Virus record (IMG/VR): IMGVR_UViG_3300018412_000060
Location: 1 to 21,385 of that record
From: a virus
DNA: 21,385 bases
Reading direction: 5' to 3' (one strand)
Positions within the stretch are counted from its first letter, which is position 1. Every line of letters starts with the position of its first letter. The notes under the pieces were generated by a model, which was not told the origin of the DNA, searched no databases, and saw only the letters and a list, made by a program, of their open reading frames with translations. Positions 13,797-20,690 of this stretch are shown one piece after another. Made by a program: the position numbers and the translations under genes.

Positions 13797-14018
13797 TTAA
13801 TTTTGTTTCGTTTGCGTTAACTCAGACTCTAAAAAAATTTCTTCAATTGTTTTCCCAAAATAAGAGCTAACAATTCTAGCTTCTTTTAACGAAAAATCTG
13901 TTTTACCATTAATTTTATCATTGAAAGTTCTTAGTGTAATTCCAAGATGTTTAGCCAATTGCTTCTGTGATAACCCAAACTCTGCTATTAGTCCTTTTAA
14001 CTTAGATTGTACTGGCAT
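13797..14018 (-). CDS. Cro/CI-like helix-turn-helix regulator
   Basis: This 73-residue protein is almost entirely one HTH domain: IAEFGLSQKQLAKHLGITLR (residues 11-30) and TFNDKINGKTDFSLKEARIV (31-50), then a short tail ending TQTKQN. It is the first gene after the early promoter, so it has the position of Cro: binding operators in the divergent region to shut off the repressor. The start is ATG at 14016-14018 behind GGAGG. Its last codons coincide with a sequence nearly identical to the operator-like repeat at 14038-14058. Confidence 0.85.
   Translation of the reverse strand: MPVQSKLKGLIAEFGLSQKQLAKHLGITLRTFNDKINGKTDFSLKEARIVSSYFGKTIEEIFLESELTQTKQN
13803..13823. promoter_or_regulatory. operator-like repeat inside the end of the Cro-like gene
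   Basis: The plus-strand bases here (TTGTTTCG followed by GTTTGCGTTAAC at 13810-13821) match 14038-14058 at about 17 of 20 positions, and share the GTTTGCGT core with the early promoter spacer (minus strand of 14065-14076). This suggests a further repressor-binding site downstream of the promoter. Confidence 0.55.
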
Positions 14019-14174
14019 TTCTTAAGTTCCTCCTCTCTTGTTTCGTTCTTGTTAACTAATTATAGTACACGCAAACAAAACTTGCAACCCTTTTTTTGAA
14101 AAAAGTTTCCTCTTTTGTGAACTATTGTTCTTTTTATGTGAATAAGAAATATAATTAAGCTAGAGGTGTAGAAT
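14019..14174. promoter_or_regulatory. divergent lysis/lysogeny control region
   Basis: This 156-bp gap lies between the minus-strand Cro-like gene and the plus-strand repressor. It holds the early promoter (14059-14087) and a candidate repressor promoter with TATAAT at 14150-14155 and a poor -35 (TTGTTC, 19 bases). There are operator-like words GTTCTTGTTAAC (14045-14056) and GTTTGCGTGTAC (minus strand, 14065-14076), and a GAAC-TATT-GTTC palindrome near 14120-14130. The GTTTGCGT word lies inside the early promoter spacer, where a bound repressor would block polymerase. Confidence 0.75.
14059..14087 (-). promoter_or_regulatory. early (lytic) promoter
   Basis: On the minus strand TTGCAA (14082-14087) and TATAAT (14059-14064) are separated by exactly 17 bases, a near-consensus sigma-A promoter. 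It reads into the Cro-like gene and the long early operon, and operator-like sequence fills the spacer. Confidence 0.85.
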
Positions 14175-14552
14175 ATGAATAAATTTGGAAATATATTTAA
14201 AGCGCTTAGAGAAGAAAAAGGATTAACTCAACAAGAACTTGTAGATTTATTCAACAAACAATATCATTATAAATTTGGAAAATCCGCTATATCTCAGTAT
14301 GAAAATAATAAGCGAATACCTGAGGTAGAAGTACTGCAAAAATGGGCAGAGTTTTTTCAGGTCGGACTGGACTTTCTCTTAGGTAACTCCGACATAAGAA
14401 ACCCATATAAAGAAGCTCCCGAACAAAAAACGGATGAAGATATAGACCTCTGGCTTTCTAAAACAGATGGGTATAAAGAGCTTCCAGAAGAAGAGAGAGA
14501 AATTATTTCTAGCATAGCTAAGAAATTACTTGAGAAGCATAGGAAAGAATAG
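14175..14552 (+). CDS. CI-like phage repressor without peptidase domain
   Basis: This 125-residue protein has an N-terminal HTH (FKALREEKGLTQQELVDLFN, residues 8-27, and SAISQYENNKRIPEVEVLQK, 37-56). An acidic linker and a helical C-terminal tail follow (YKELPEEEREIISSIAKKLL). It lacks the LexA/CI autocleavage domain, so SOS-type self-cleavage is not expected. Short repressors of this type are paired with an ImmA/IrrE metallopeptidase, and one is encoded at 15699-16214. The start is ATG 14175 with GAGGTG upstream. It should hold down the early promoter and control its own transcription. Confidence 0.88.
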   Translation: MNKFGNIFKALREEKGLTQQELVDLFNKQYHYKFGKSAISQYENNKRIPEVEVLQKWAEFFQVGLDFLLGNSDIRNPYKEAPEQKTDEDIDLWLSKTDGYKELPEEEREIISSIAKKLLEKHRKE

Positions 14553-14580
14553 ATTAGGTATAAAAGGGGATGATTCATTT

Positions 14581-15444
14581 ATGAAAAGATTTGTTTATAT
14601 GGATACCGATACAATTAATTCCTATCTTTCACAGATTGATGATGGATTATTAGAAGCATCAAAGAATTTATTTATAAAGAATAATTCTGAATCAAAAAGT
14701 GAATCAGAAACTGAAACTAACCATACCAATAGCATTCAGTTAGGCATTCCTGCTGTTGCATCTTTGGGTATGACCGCCGGAGGAAATTCATCAGAAACTG
14801 TTCGCTCAATTTATAATTCTCAAGTTGGCGGAGATATTCTAACAAAAAAACTTCATGATAATGCCTATAGTCTTCTTTATAATCATTTAAACAGTCAAAA
14901 ACCTATTAAAACTGATATTGCAAATGCTGAAATTGGAGATTATGTACTTATTAAATCTAATTTTTATGTAGTTGATTTAGACTATTTTATTAAAGAAAAT
15001 TTTATGAATATCTTTATGAAAGTATATCCGCGCCTTATAAATCCAGAATCAACTAACCCTAACATTAACAAAAGTAAACTTAAGAAAGAATTTTCTGATA
15101 TTGAGCATAGTCTTAATTTGCTTAAAATTATATCTCATGTTCTTCCTTCAAATAAATTTATTCTTTCTAACGGTTTTTTTATTCCATTAGAAGATAAATT
15201 TTTTAGAGAAAATATTAACTCAATTAAATTTAAATATCCTGGGGAATCTTATATCTTTGCTGAAAAAACTGGAACTATAGGAAATATTCTTCATGACCAA
15301 AAAAACCTCCCCGGAAGTGGAGAGGTCTTGACTACTTTAACAGATGCATTTGACAGCTTCAATTTATCTATATTTAATTTAGTTGGAATAAATAATGGTG
15401 ATTCGGTACTAAATCCTATTTCTTGGTATTATGAATGGAACTAG
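14581..15444 (+). CDS. DUF6414 family protein in the lysogeny operon
   Basis: This 287-residue protein starts ATG 14581 with GGGG 11 bases upstream; the frame is open 17 codons earlier but without support. The N-terminus FVYMDTDTINSYLSQIDDGL (residues 4-23) is the hallmark I associate with DUF6414. A serine/glutamate-rich stretch (SESKSESETETNH) and a small-residue region (IPAVASLGMTAGG) follow, then a helix and a core that begins IGDYVLIKSNFYVVDLDY (about 120-137). No catalytic motif or confident membrane span is seen. DUF6414 proteins are of unknown function and turn up in prophages and accessory regions. Placed 28 bases after the repressor, it should be expressed in the lysogen, which suits lysogenic conversion or phage exclusion. 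Its 3' end is overlapped by a convergent antisense unit. Confidence 0.7.
   Translation: MKRFVYMDTDTINSYLSQIDDGLLEASKNLFIKNNSESKSESETETNHTNSIQLGIPAVASLGMTAGGNSSETVRSIYNSQVGGDILTKKLHDNAYSLLYNHLNSQKPIKTDIANAEIGDYVLIKSNFYVVDLDYFIKENFMNIFMKVYPRLINPESTNPNINKSKLKKEFSDIEHSLNLLKIISHVLPSNKFILSNGFFIPLEDKFFRENINSIKFKYPGESYIFAEKTGTIGNILHDQKNLPGSGEVLTTLTDAFDSFNLSIFNLVGINNGDSVLNPISWYYEWN
15299..15326 (-). terminator. minus-strand intrinsic terminator inside the DUF6414 gene
   Basis: On the minus strand ACCTCTCC (15319-15326) pairs with GGGGAGGT (15305-15312) across a 6-base loop, then six to seven T. The minus-strand RNA pairs in all eight positions (one G-U), whereas the plus-strand version has a C-A mismatch and no U-run. 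It would end the transcript of the 15416-15604 gene inside the opposing gene. Confidence 0.75.
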
Positions 15445-15604
15445 ACTTTTTTTTAATATAATCATTAGTTTCTCTTACATTTTTATTAAAAGATTCATCA
15501 AATTGCTTATTGAACAATTCATTATCTTTAGGAAATTTTTTTTTATTTTTCATTATATAACTCATATTTTTTTCCATTAAGTTGAATATTCTTACTATCA
15601 ACAT
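15416..15604 (-). CDS. small basic protein on an antisense transcription unit
   Basis: This 62-residue protein is convergent with the DUF6414 gene and overlaps its last 29 bases. It starts ATG at 15602-15604, eight bases after GAGG; the ribosome binding site is nearly identical to that of recT. A near-perfect minus-strand promoter lies at 15640-15668 and a terminator at 15299-15326. The product begins MLIVRIFNLMEKNMSYIMK, continues KKFPKDNELFNKQFDESFN and has a basic serine-rich end; predicted helical and soluble, no family recognised. It may be a real small regulator, or the RNA itself may be the active part, since about 140 bases of the transcript are complementary to the DUF6414 message. 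Confidence 0.6.
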   Translation of the reverse strand: MLIVRIFNLMEKNMSYIMKNKKKFPKDNELFNKQFDESFNKNVRETNDYIKKKSSSIHNTKK

Positions 15605-15639
15605 ATTATCATCCTCTTTGCTTTAAATATATTGTTATC

Positions 15640-15668
15640 ATTATACTTTCTAAAAAAAAATATATCAA
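15640..15668 (-). promoter_or_regulatory. near-consensus promoter for the antisense unit
   Basis: On the minus strand TTGATA (15663-15668) and TATAAT (15640-15645) are separated by exactly 17 bases; eleven of twelve hexamer positions match consensus. It lies in the gap upstream of the ImmA-type gene but points away from it. Confidence 0.8.
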
Positions 15669-15698
15669 TAAGTATATTGTAATCACAAAGGTGTAGTC

Positions 15699-16214
15699 AT
15701 GGGAAAATTAGAAAAATTATACAAATTAATTGAAAAAGAAAATATCAAGCTAGAAATTCTAAATTCTCTTCCTGATCATATAGATGGAATGTATTTAAAA
15801 TCTGAATCTAGCTATCCAATAATTGTGATAAATAAAAAATTAGAAAATGACTCCATGAAATTTAAAATAGTTTTGGCTGAAGAGCTTGGCCATCATTTCA
15901 CTAGTGTTGGAGACTCTAGGGTTATGTTTAACTCTTATACTAGAAGATTGCAGCTGGATAAATCAGAAATAACAGCTTTAAAATGGGCCACTGAATTTTT
16001 ACTTCCTATCGACAGACTAAAAGAAGCTTTCTTAAAAATGCATAATAGACAGATTGATGGTGTGACTCAGGAACTTGAGGTTCCTCATGAGTTTCTACTG
16101 GCTAGACTTAAGTTTCTATCTCATAAGTTCGATTACATTGACTTAGATGATAAGAAAGCAATATTACTTACTACTTTGCCTAACATATGTACAATAGAAA
16201 AGATAGCTGAGTAA
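15699..16214 (+). CDS. ImmA/IrrE-family metallopeptidase
   Basis: This 171-residue protein has the family's short form. The active-site helix is [12 protein letters not shown] (residues 59-70), an H-E-x-x-H variant in which the first histidine position is Glu, as I recall from other Firmicute phage members. The region after it, [20 protein letters not shown] (about 88-107) with LPIDRLKEA, is the usual second half supplying the further metal ligand and repressor contacts. The known role of ImmA is to cut the partner HTH repressor (ImmR/CI type) on a DNA-damage or antirepressor signal, starting prophage induction; the partner here should be the repressor at 14175. The start is ATG 15699 behind AAAGGTG. 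The DUF6414 gene separates the usual pair. Confidence 0.88.
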   Translation: MGKLEKLYKLIEKENIKLEILNSLPDHIDGMYLKSESSYPIIVINKKLENDSMKFKIVLAEELGHHFTSVGDSRVMFNSYTRRLQLDKSEITALKWATEFLLPIDRLKEAFLKMHNRQIDGVTQELEVPHEFLLARLKFLSHKFDYIDLDDKKAILLTTLPNICTIEKIAE

Positions 16215-16249
16215 TCATCTATATAAATATACTACTAGGAGGAAATCAA

Positions 16250-17074
16250 TTGATACTTTTCTTTGAAAAATTCGGTCCAGTTGAACAAGCCCTCATAGGA
16301 ACTCTATTCACTTGGGGCGTTACAGCTCTTGGCGCATCACTTGTTTTCTTTTTTAAATCAATAAATAAAACTATTCTTAATGGAATGCTTGGATTTGCTG
16401 CTGGGGTTATGATAGCAGCAAGCTTTTGGTCATTACTTTCTCCTGCAATAACTATGGCTGAAGAACTCGGACAAATAGCATCTCTTACTGCTGCAATTGG
16501 ATTTTTAGGTGGAGGAGCATTTTTATATTTAGTTGATAAATTATTACCCCATCTACATATGGGATTAGAAACTTCACAAGCTGAAGGTGTTAAAACAAAT
16601 TGGCAAAGAAGTGTATTGTTAGTTTTAGCAATTACCCTTCACAATATTCCAGAAGGACTTGCTGTTGGAGTTGCATTTGGAGCCGTAGCTGCAGGAACTG
16701 GAAGTTCAGCTTCACTAGCTGGAGCTATAGCTCTTGCAATTGGTATCGGTTTACAGAACTTTCCAGAAGGAGCAGCTGTTTCAATACCGCTCAGAAGAGA
16801 AGGTTTCAGCAGAACAAAATCATTCTTATATGGTCAAGCATCTGGGATAGTTGAGCCTATTGCAGGTGTAATCGGAGCCTTTGCTGTTGTGAAGATGCAG
16901 CCTATCTTACCTTATGCTCTAGCATTTGCAGCTGGAGCGATGATTTATGTTGTTATTGAAGAACTTATTCCAGAAGCCCAACGTGAAGAAGGTGGCTCAA
17001 AAACTGATATAGCTACAATAGGTTGTATGATTGGATTTACTATCATGATGGTTCTAGATGTTGCTCTTGGTTAG
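16250..17074 (+). CDS. ZIP-family divalent metal transporter
   Basis: This 274-residue protein has about eight membrane segments with the ZIP metal-site motifs HNIPEG (131-136) in segment IV and QNFPEG (169-174) in segment V, plus [10 protein letters not shown] near the end. A histidine loop (LPHLHMG, 99-105) lies before them. This is the GufA/ZupT-like bacterial branch, which brings zinc, iron or manganese into the cytoplasm. It starts at TTG (16250-16252), seven bases after AGGAGG. Such genes are normally chromosomal. Here it follows ImmA by 35 bases inside a prophage and is visibly richer in G and C than the genes after it, so it looks like captured host cargo. Which metal it carries cannot be told. 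Confidence 0.93.
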   Translation: MILFFEKFGPVEQALIGTLFTWGVTALGASLVFFFKSINKTILNGMLGFAAGVMIAASFWSLLSPAITMAEELGQIASLTAAIGFLGGGAFLYLVDKLLPHLHMGLETSQAEGVKTNWQRSVLLVLAITLHNIPEGLAVGVAFGAVAAGTGSSASLAGAIALAIGIGLQNFPEGAAVSIPLRREGFSRTKSFLYGQASGIVEPIAGVIGAFAVVKMQPILPYALAFAAGAMIYVVIEELIPEAQREEGGSKTDIATIGCMIGFTIMMVLDVALG

Positions 17075-17193
17075 ATTCATATTTTAAGTATAGATAGCTA
17101 TTCTAATAATAGCTAAGTTGGGTTTTAAAAAAAATTAAAAAATATATTAATTAACTTTGATATAAGTATATTATCCAGGGGGGTGGATGCTAT
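17075..17193. other. AT-rich gap with a hairpin after the ZIP gene
   Basis: The gap holds an 8-bp inverted repeat TAGCTATT/AATAGCTA (17095-17102 and 17108-17115, 5-base loop), followed by AGTTGGGTTTT. This could be a weak terminator of the ZIP transcript. The rest is a very AT-rich tract (17123-17175) that may hold the promoter of the next genes, but no clear hexamer pair is seen. Confidence 0.4.
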
Positions 17194-17279
17194 ATGGAAA
17201 TTAATGAGTTTACTTGAAAACAGATTTAAATAACGTGCAAACGATTAAAGTCTGTCTAAATTCTAAAATCGAGGAATAA
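17194..17279 (+). pseudogene. remnant of a small ORF with nonsense and frameshift changes
   Basis: A strong Shine-Dalgarno (GGGGGGTGG) precedes ATG 17194, but the frame closes after seven codons. Read with one base skipped after the ATG, the sequence gives KLMSLLENRFK, then TAA at 17231-17233, then RAND. Skipping one more T (17245-17246) gives KVCLNSKIEE and a TAA at 17277-17279. Such protein-like continuity across three lesions suggests a decayed about 27-residue gene or leader. I cannot name the family with certainty. Confidence 0.35.
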
Positions 17280-17283
17280 ATAT

Positions 17284-18042
17284 ATGTCTAACTTTATAAA
17301 CGAAAATATAGAGCTATTAATAAATAATTACTTTTTTTTAAGCATATATTTTATTGTATTATCTTTATATTTAGGTGCTACATTTGGTGTTCTATTTAAT
17401 ATACTCAGTTCAATAAAAAAGATGAATTTTATTTATATAAGAAAAAACTATAAAATTATTATTATAATTGCTATTTTCTCTTACATACTAGCTTTAATCA
17501 TGAAACACTCACCTTTTTTATTAGATTTTAATTTAAGTATATTAATTCTAATTTCATTTAGTTTTATTATTATTTTTATAACAAAAAAAATAATTAAAAA
17601 TGAAATAAATGATAAAATTTCAACCTCATATGACCATAATCTCCAATGTAAGAAAATCAATAAATTTCTTGATCTGCAAATCAAAAAGTATCCAGCAACA
17701 ATATATAGCAATGTTTCATATTTTAGAGAACTTTCGAAATATCCGCAATGTAAAATAATACTACTAAAAGAAATTCTTGAAGATATATCTAATAATTATA
17801 AAACTCATACATCTTCTACACTTTTATTTCTAACAGGAGCTACTACTACAAAATTAATACCAGAATGGCCCAATGAAGGAATGTATCCTGATTCTATTAT
17901 TTTCATATTAAAGCTTTTATTTATTGGTACAATTCTAAGATTATTTCTTTTATCTTTCTATCATTTTACTAATAATCCATCCGAAATTGAAAAGAAAATT
18001 AATATACTAAATTACTATTTAAGAATTGTAAGGAGGCCTTAA
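17284..18042 (+). CDS. multi-span membrane protein of the putative defence cassette
   Basis: This 252-residue protein starts ATG 17284 nine bases after GAGG. Membrane segments are seen at about residues 17-41, 57-74, 84-101 and 204-226. A central soluble part (about 102-203) is lysine-rich and contains YSNVSYFRELSKYPQCKIIL (141-160) and LLFLTGATTTKLIPEWPNEG (180-199). No known family is recognised. Codon use is extremely AT-rich. It is followed 32 bases later by the ATPase-TOPRIM gene in the same direction, so the two are probably co-transcribed and may work together, with this one as the membrane effector or anchor. That role is inferred from defence systems that pair an ATPase sensor with a membrane effector. 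Confidence 0.7.
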   Translation: MSNFINENIELLINNYFFLSIYFIVLSLYLGATFGVLFNILSSIKKMNFIYIRKNYKIIIIIAIFSYILALIMKHSPFLLDFNLSILILISFSFIIIFITKKIIKNEINDKISTSYDHNLQCKKINKFLDLQIKKYPATIYSNVSYFRELSKYPQCKIILLKEILEDISNNYKTHTSSTLLFLTGATTTKLIPEWPNEGMYPDSIIFILKLLFIGTILRLFLLSFYHFTNNPSEIEKKINILNYYLRIVRRP

Positions 18043-18074
18043 GATTATTGTTATCATGACAAAGGGGGATTAAT

Positions 18075-19712
18075 ATGGATAAAAATAATATCCAAGACAA
18101 TAAAGATATAAAATTCAAGAAAATTAATAGCATAAAAATAAGTAATTTTAGAAGTTTAAAAAATAAAGAAATTACTTTAGGAAATAATCTAACAGTCATA
18201 TCTGGTAAAAACGGTACTATGAAATCTACATTATTAGGATTAATTGCTCATCCATTTAGCAGTCCTAGTGATGCTAAAGATATTTTTGGTAAACAACTTA
18301 AAACTACATTAAAAGAAGTTTTTAACCTAAGTTTAGAAAAAGACAATAAACAATATATTTACTACTTAAATGCTAAAGATATAGATGGAAATGATTTTGA
18401 AACTCCAATTCGTGTTTATCCAAGTTCTGATAATACAAGACACCGTATAACTGTTGGTAAATCAAATGAAAAAGGATTGGGGAATTTTTCTCTTAATACC
18501 AGCTATTTAAACTTTAAAAGATTATATCCAATTGTTGATACTAATTCTAAGCCTTTGCAAGAAATTTTAACTGAAGAATATAAAAAATTTATTGATCGAG
18601 GATATTACAAAATTCTGCAAAAACAAACTTTTAATAATCCTGTATTAGTTGAGGATAAATCTATAAAAACTACTTTTGGTCCTACTGAAACATATTATGA
18701 TTATGCCTCTATATCCTCTGGTGAAGACAATTTAGGTCATATATTAAGTAAATTATTTGCGTTCGAGAAGAATTCTCTTGGAAAGGATTGTCTTAATGGA
18801 ATATTGTGTATTGATGAAATAGAAGCTGGTCTTCATCCAATTGCCCAAAAAAAACTTATTGAATATTTATATACTTGGAGCGCTAAAAATAAAGTACAAG
18901 TAGTTCTAACTTCTCACTCACTATATCTTATTCAATGTATAATCGAAATGCAAAAAAAGAAAAACTGTGACGATATAGTTTTGAATATCATCAGCACTCA
19001 ATTTGTAGATGATAATAATTATAATATTATACTAAATCCAACTTATTCAGATGCCTATAAAGAACTTACTTTCCGTGATAGCGAAGAAAACAACATTCTA
19101 TTTAAACCCGTTATAATAATGGAAGATAAATTAGCTATAACTTACTTAAAGCGTATAATAAAAACTCGTGATATCATAAATAAAGTTGATTTTTTAACAG
19201 GATTAACATCAAATGAAACTAATGATGGTATGAGTTATAAAAATATTTTTTTGTTAATAGATAATGGAAAGAAGCTTTTCACAGACACCATTTTTGTTTT
19301 AGATCCAGATGTTAATATAGACAAATATAAAGATAATTTAAATGTCCTAAAATTACCATCCATTGAAGACTTATGTATAGAAAAAGCTATCGTTTTCTTT
19401 ATTTATTCTTTAAAAGGAAGTGACCATTTCTTTGTTAAATATAACAAAGAAAGAGATTCTTTTATATCTGACTTTTCAGATTATAATATTCAGTCTTTTA
19501 CAATAGTTGATTTACAAAAATCTCCTGCAAAAAATTATAAAAAATGGGCAGCTTCAGATAAAAACTTTGATACATATATAACTTTTTTTATTAATAGGCA
19601 TTCTAGAGATGAAAATTTTGTAAATTTTAGAACTAATTTTGTAAAGTCTCTAAATAACCTATATGAAAAAAAATCTTTGCCTTTAATTCAATATAAGGCT
19701 GGCCAAGAATAA
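18075..19712 (+). CDS. OLD-like AAA ATPase with C-terminal TOPRIM-type domain
   Basis: This 545-residue protein begins with the RecF/OLD-type strand IKISNFRSLKNKEITLGNN (20-38). It has Walker A GKNGTMKST (44-52), where Met replaces the usual second Gly; ABC signature-like SISSGEDNLG (212-221); Walker B ILCIDEIEAGLHP (243-254); and switch histidine VVLTSHS (276-282). The C-terminal part has the TOPRIM pattern: Glu in IIMEDKLAITYL (348-358), then VLDPDV (408-413) with D410 and D412, then LPSIEDL. OLD-family proteins couple ATP binding to DNA or RNA nicking and act in phage defence (P2 Old, GajA). The start ATG 18075 follows AAGGGGG by six bases. The gene sits between the membrane protein and an adenine methylase. 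The specific system is not one I can name. Confidence 0.82.
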   Translation: MDKNNIQDNKDIKFKKINSIKISNFRSLKNKEITLGNNLTVISGKNGTMKSTLLGLIAHPFSSPSDAKDIFGKQLKTTLKEVFNLSLEKDNKQYIYYLNAKDIDGNDFETPIRVYPSSDNTRHRITVGKSNEKGLGNFSLNTSYLNFKRLYPIVDTNSKPLQEILTEEYKKFIDRGYYKILQKQTFNNPVLVEDKSIKTTFGPTETYYDYASISSGEDNLGHILSKLFAFEKNSLGKDCLNGILCIDEIEAGLHPIAQKKLIEYLYTWSAKNKVQVVLTSHSLYLIQCIIEMQKKKNCDDIVLNIISTQFVDDNNYNIILNPTYSDAYKELTFRDSEENNILFKPVIIMEDKLAITYLKRIIKTRDIINKVDFLTGLTSNETNDGMSYKNIFLLIDNGKKLFTDTIFVLDPDVNIDKYKDNLNVLKLPSIEDLCIEKAIVFFIYSLKGSDHFFVKYNKERDSFISDFSDYNIQSFTIVDLQKSPAKNYKKWAASDKNFDTYITFFINRHSRDENFVNFRTNFVKSLNNLYEKKSLPLIQYKAGQE

Positions 19713-19754
19713 TTATATTTGATATCCTTATAAGAGTAGAAAGTAGGTGGTACT

Positions 19755-20600
19755 ATGCCCATAACTCATTCTCCCTTAAGATATCCTGGAGGAAAAACAA
19801 AACTATATAAATATACTAAAGAATTAATCAGATTAAACAATCTTAGTGGATGTACTTACGTGGAGCCCTTTGCTGGTGGATGTGGCCTTTCACTCCAACT
19901 TCTATATGATAATGTTGTTAGTAAACTGGTATTAAATGATATTGATACATCTATTTACTCATTTTGGAATACAGTTCTTAATAATGCATCTGAACTATGT
20001 AAAAAAATTCAAACAACAGAAGTTACTATTGATGAATGGAAGCTTCAAAAAAATATTCAAAACAAAAAAGATATAGTAACTGAATTTGAATTAGCTTATT
20101 CAACATTATTTTTAAATAGAACCAATAGATCTGGAATAATATCTGCTGGCCCAATTGGAGGATATGAGCAAACTGGTAATTATACTCTAGATTGTAGATT
20201 TAATAAAAAGGATATTATTAATAAGATTATGAAAATATCATCAAATAAGAAAAAAATTCATTTTTATAATCTTGATGCAGAAATTTTTATAAAAAATATT
20301 GTATCAAGACAAAAACAAAAAACATTTATTTTTTTAGATCCTCCATATTTTGCAAAAGGTCCAGAATTATATACTAATTTTTACAATGAAGATAATCATA
20401 CCTCATTGAGAAACACTACTTCTAAAATTAATAAGCATTGGATTGTAACATATGACAATGTCAATAAAATAAAAGAACTTTATAGCGATTACCACATTGA
20501 AGAATATAATATTAACTATAGCGCTCAGAAGGTTTATAAAGGTAAAGAAATAATGATATATTCAAAAAAAATAGCTCCAATAATTCATCCTATATCATAA
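19755..20600 (+). CDS. D12-class N6-adenine DNA methyltransferase (Dam-like)
   Basis: This 281-residue enzyme carries the class signature LRYPGGK (8-14), SAM-binding motif EPFAGGCG (37-44), NDID (61-64), the conserved LFLNRTNRSGI (118-128) and catalytic FLDPPYF (193-199). It transfers a methyl group from SAM to N6 of adenine at a short site; the site (GATC or other) cannot be read from sequence. The start ATG 19755 follows AGGTGG. It lies 42 bases after the ATPase-TOPRIM gene in the same direction, with a terminator 12 bases after its stop, so it closes the cassette. It could mark self DNA for the neighbouring nuclease or act as an orphan phage methylase that evades host restriction. No cognate restriction endonuclease is visible. 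Confidence 0.9.
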   Translation: MPITHSPLRYPGGKTKLYKYTKELIRLNNLSGCTYVEPFAGGCGLSLQLLYDNVVSKLVLNDIDTSIYSFWNTVLNNASELCKKIQTTEVTIDEWKLQKNIQNKKDIVTEFELAYSTLFLNRTNRSGIISAGPIGGYEQTGNYTLDCRFNKKDIINKIMKISSNKKKIHFYNLDAEIFIKNIVSRQKQKTFIFLDPPYFAKGPELYTNFYNEDNHTSLRNTTSKINKHWIVTYDNVNKIKELYSDYHIEEYNINYSAQKVYKGKEIMIYSKKIAPIIHPIS

Positions 20601-20611
20601 TTTAACTGTTC

Positions 20612-20635
20612 AAAAGCCCTAGGGCTTTTCTTTTT
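20612..20635 (+). terminator. intrinsic terminator after the methylase gene
   Basis: A perfect 18-bp palindrome (AAAAGCCCT followed by AGGGCTTTT, 20612-20629) with a C and five T following. It ends the cargo transcript and separates it from the integrase gene. Confidence 0.88.
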
Positions 20636-20690
20636 AAATTTATAACGAACTTACGTTTGCTAAATCATTTAGAAAGGAAGATTATAATCA

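Noticed and set aside
17481-17711. Minus-strand frame opposite the membrane protein
   Set aside because: Antisense of an AT-rich hydrophobic gene, which often gives long spurious frames; no ribosome binding site.
19755-20600. Complete type II restriction-modification system
   Set aside because: Only the methylase is recognisable; the upstream ATPase-TOPRIM protein does not resemble a type II restriction endonuclease.
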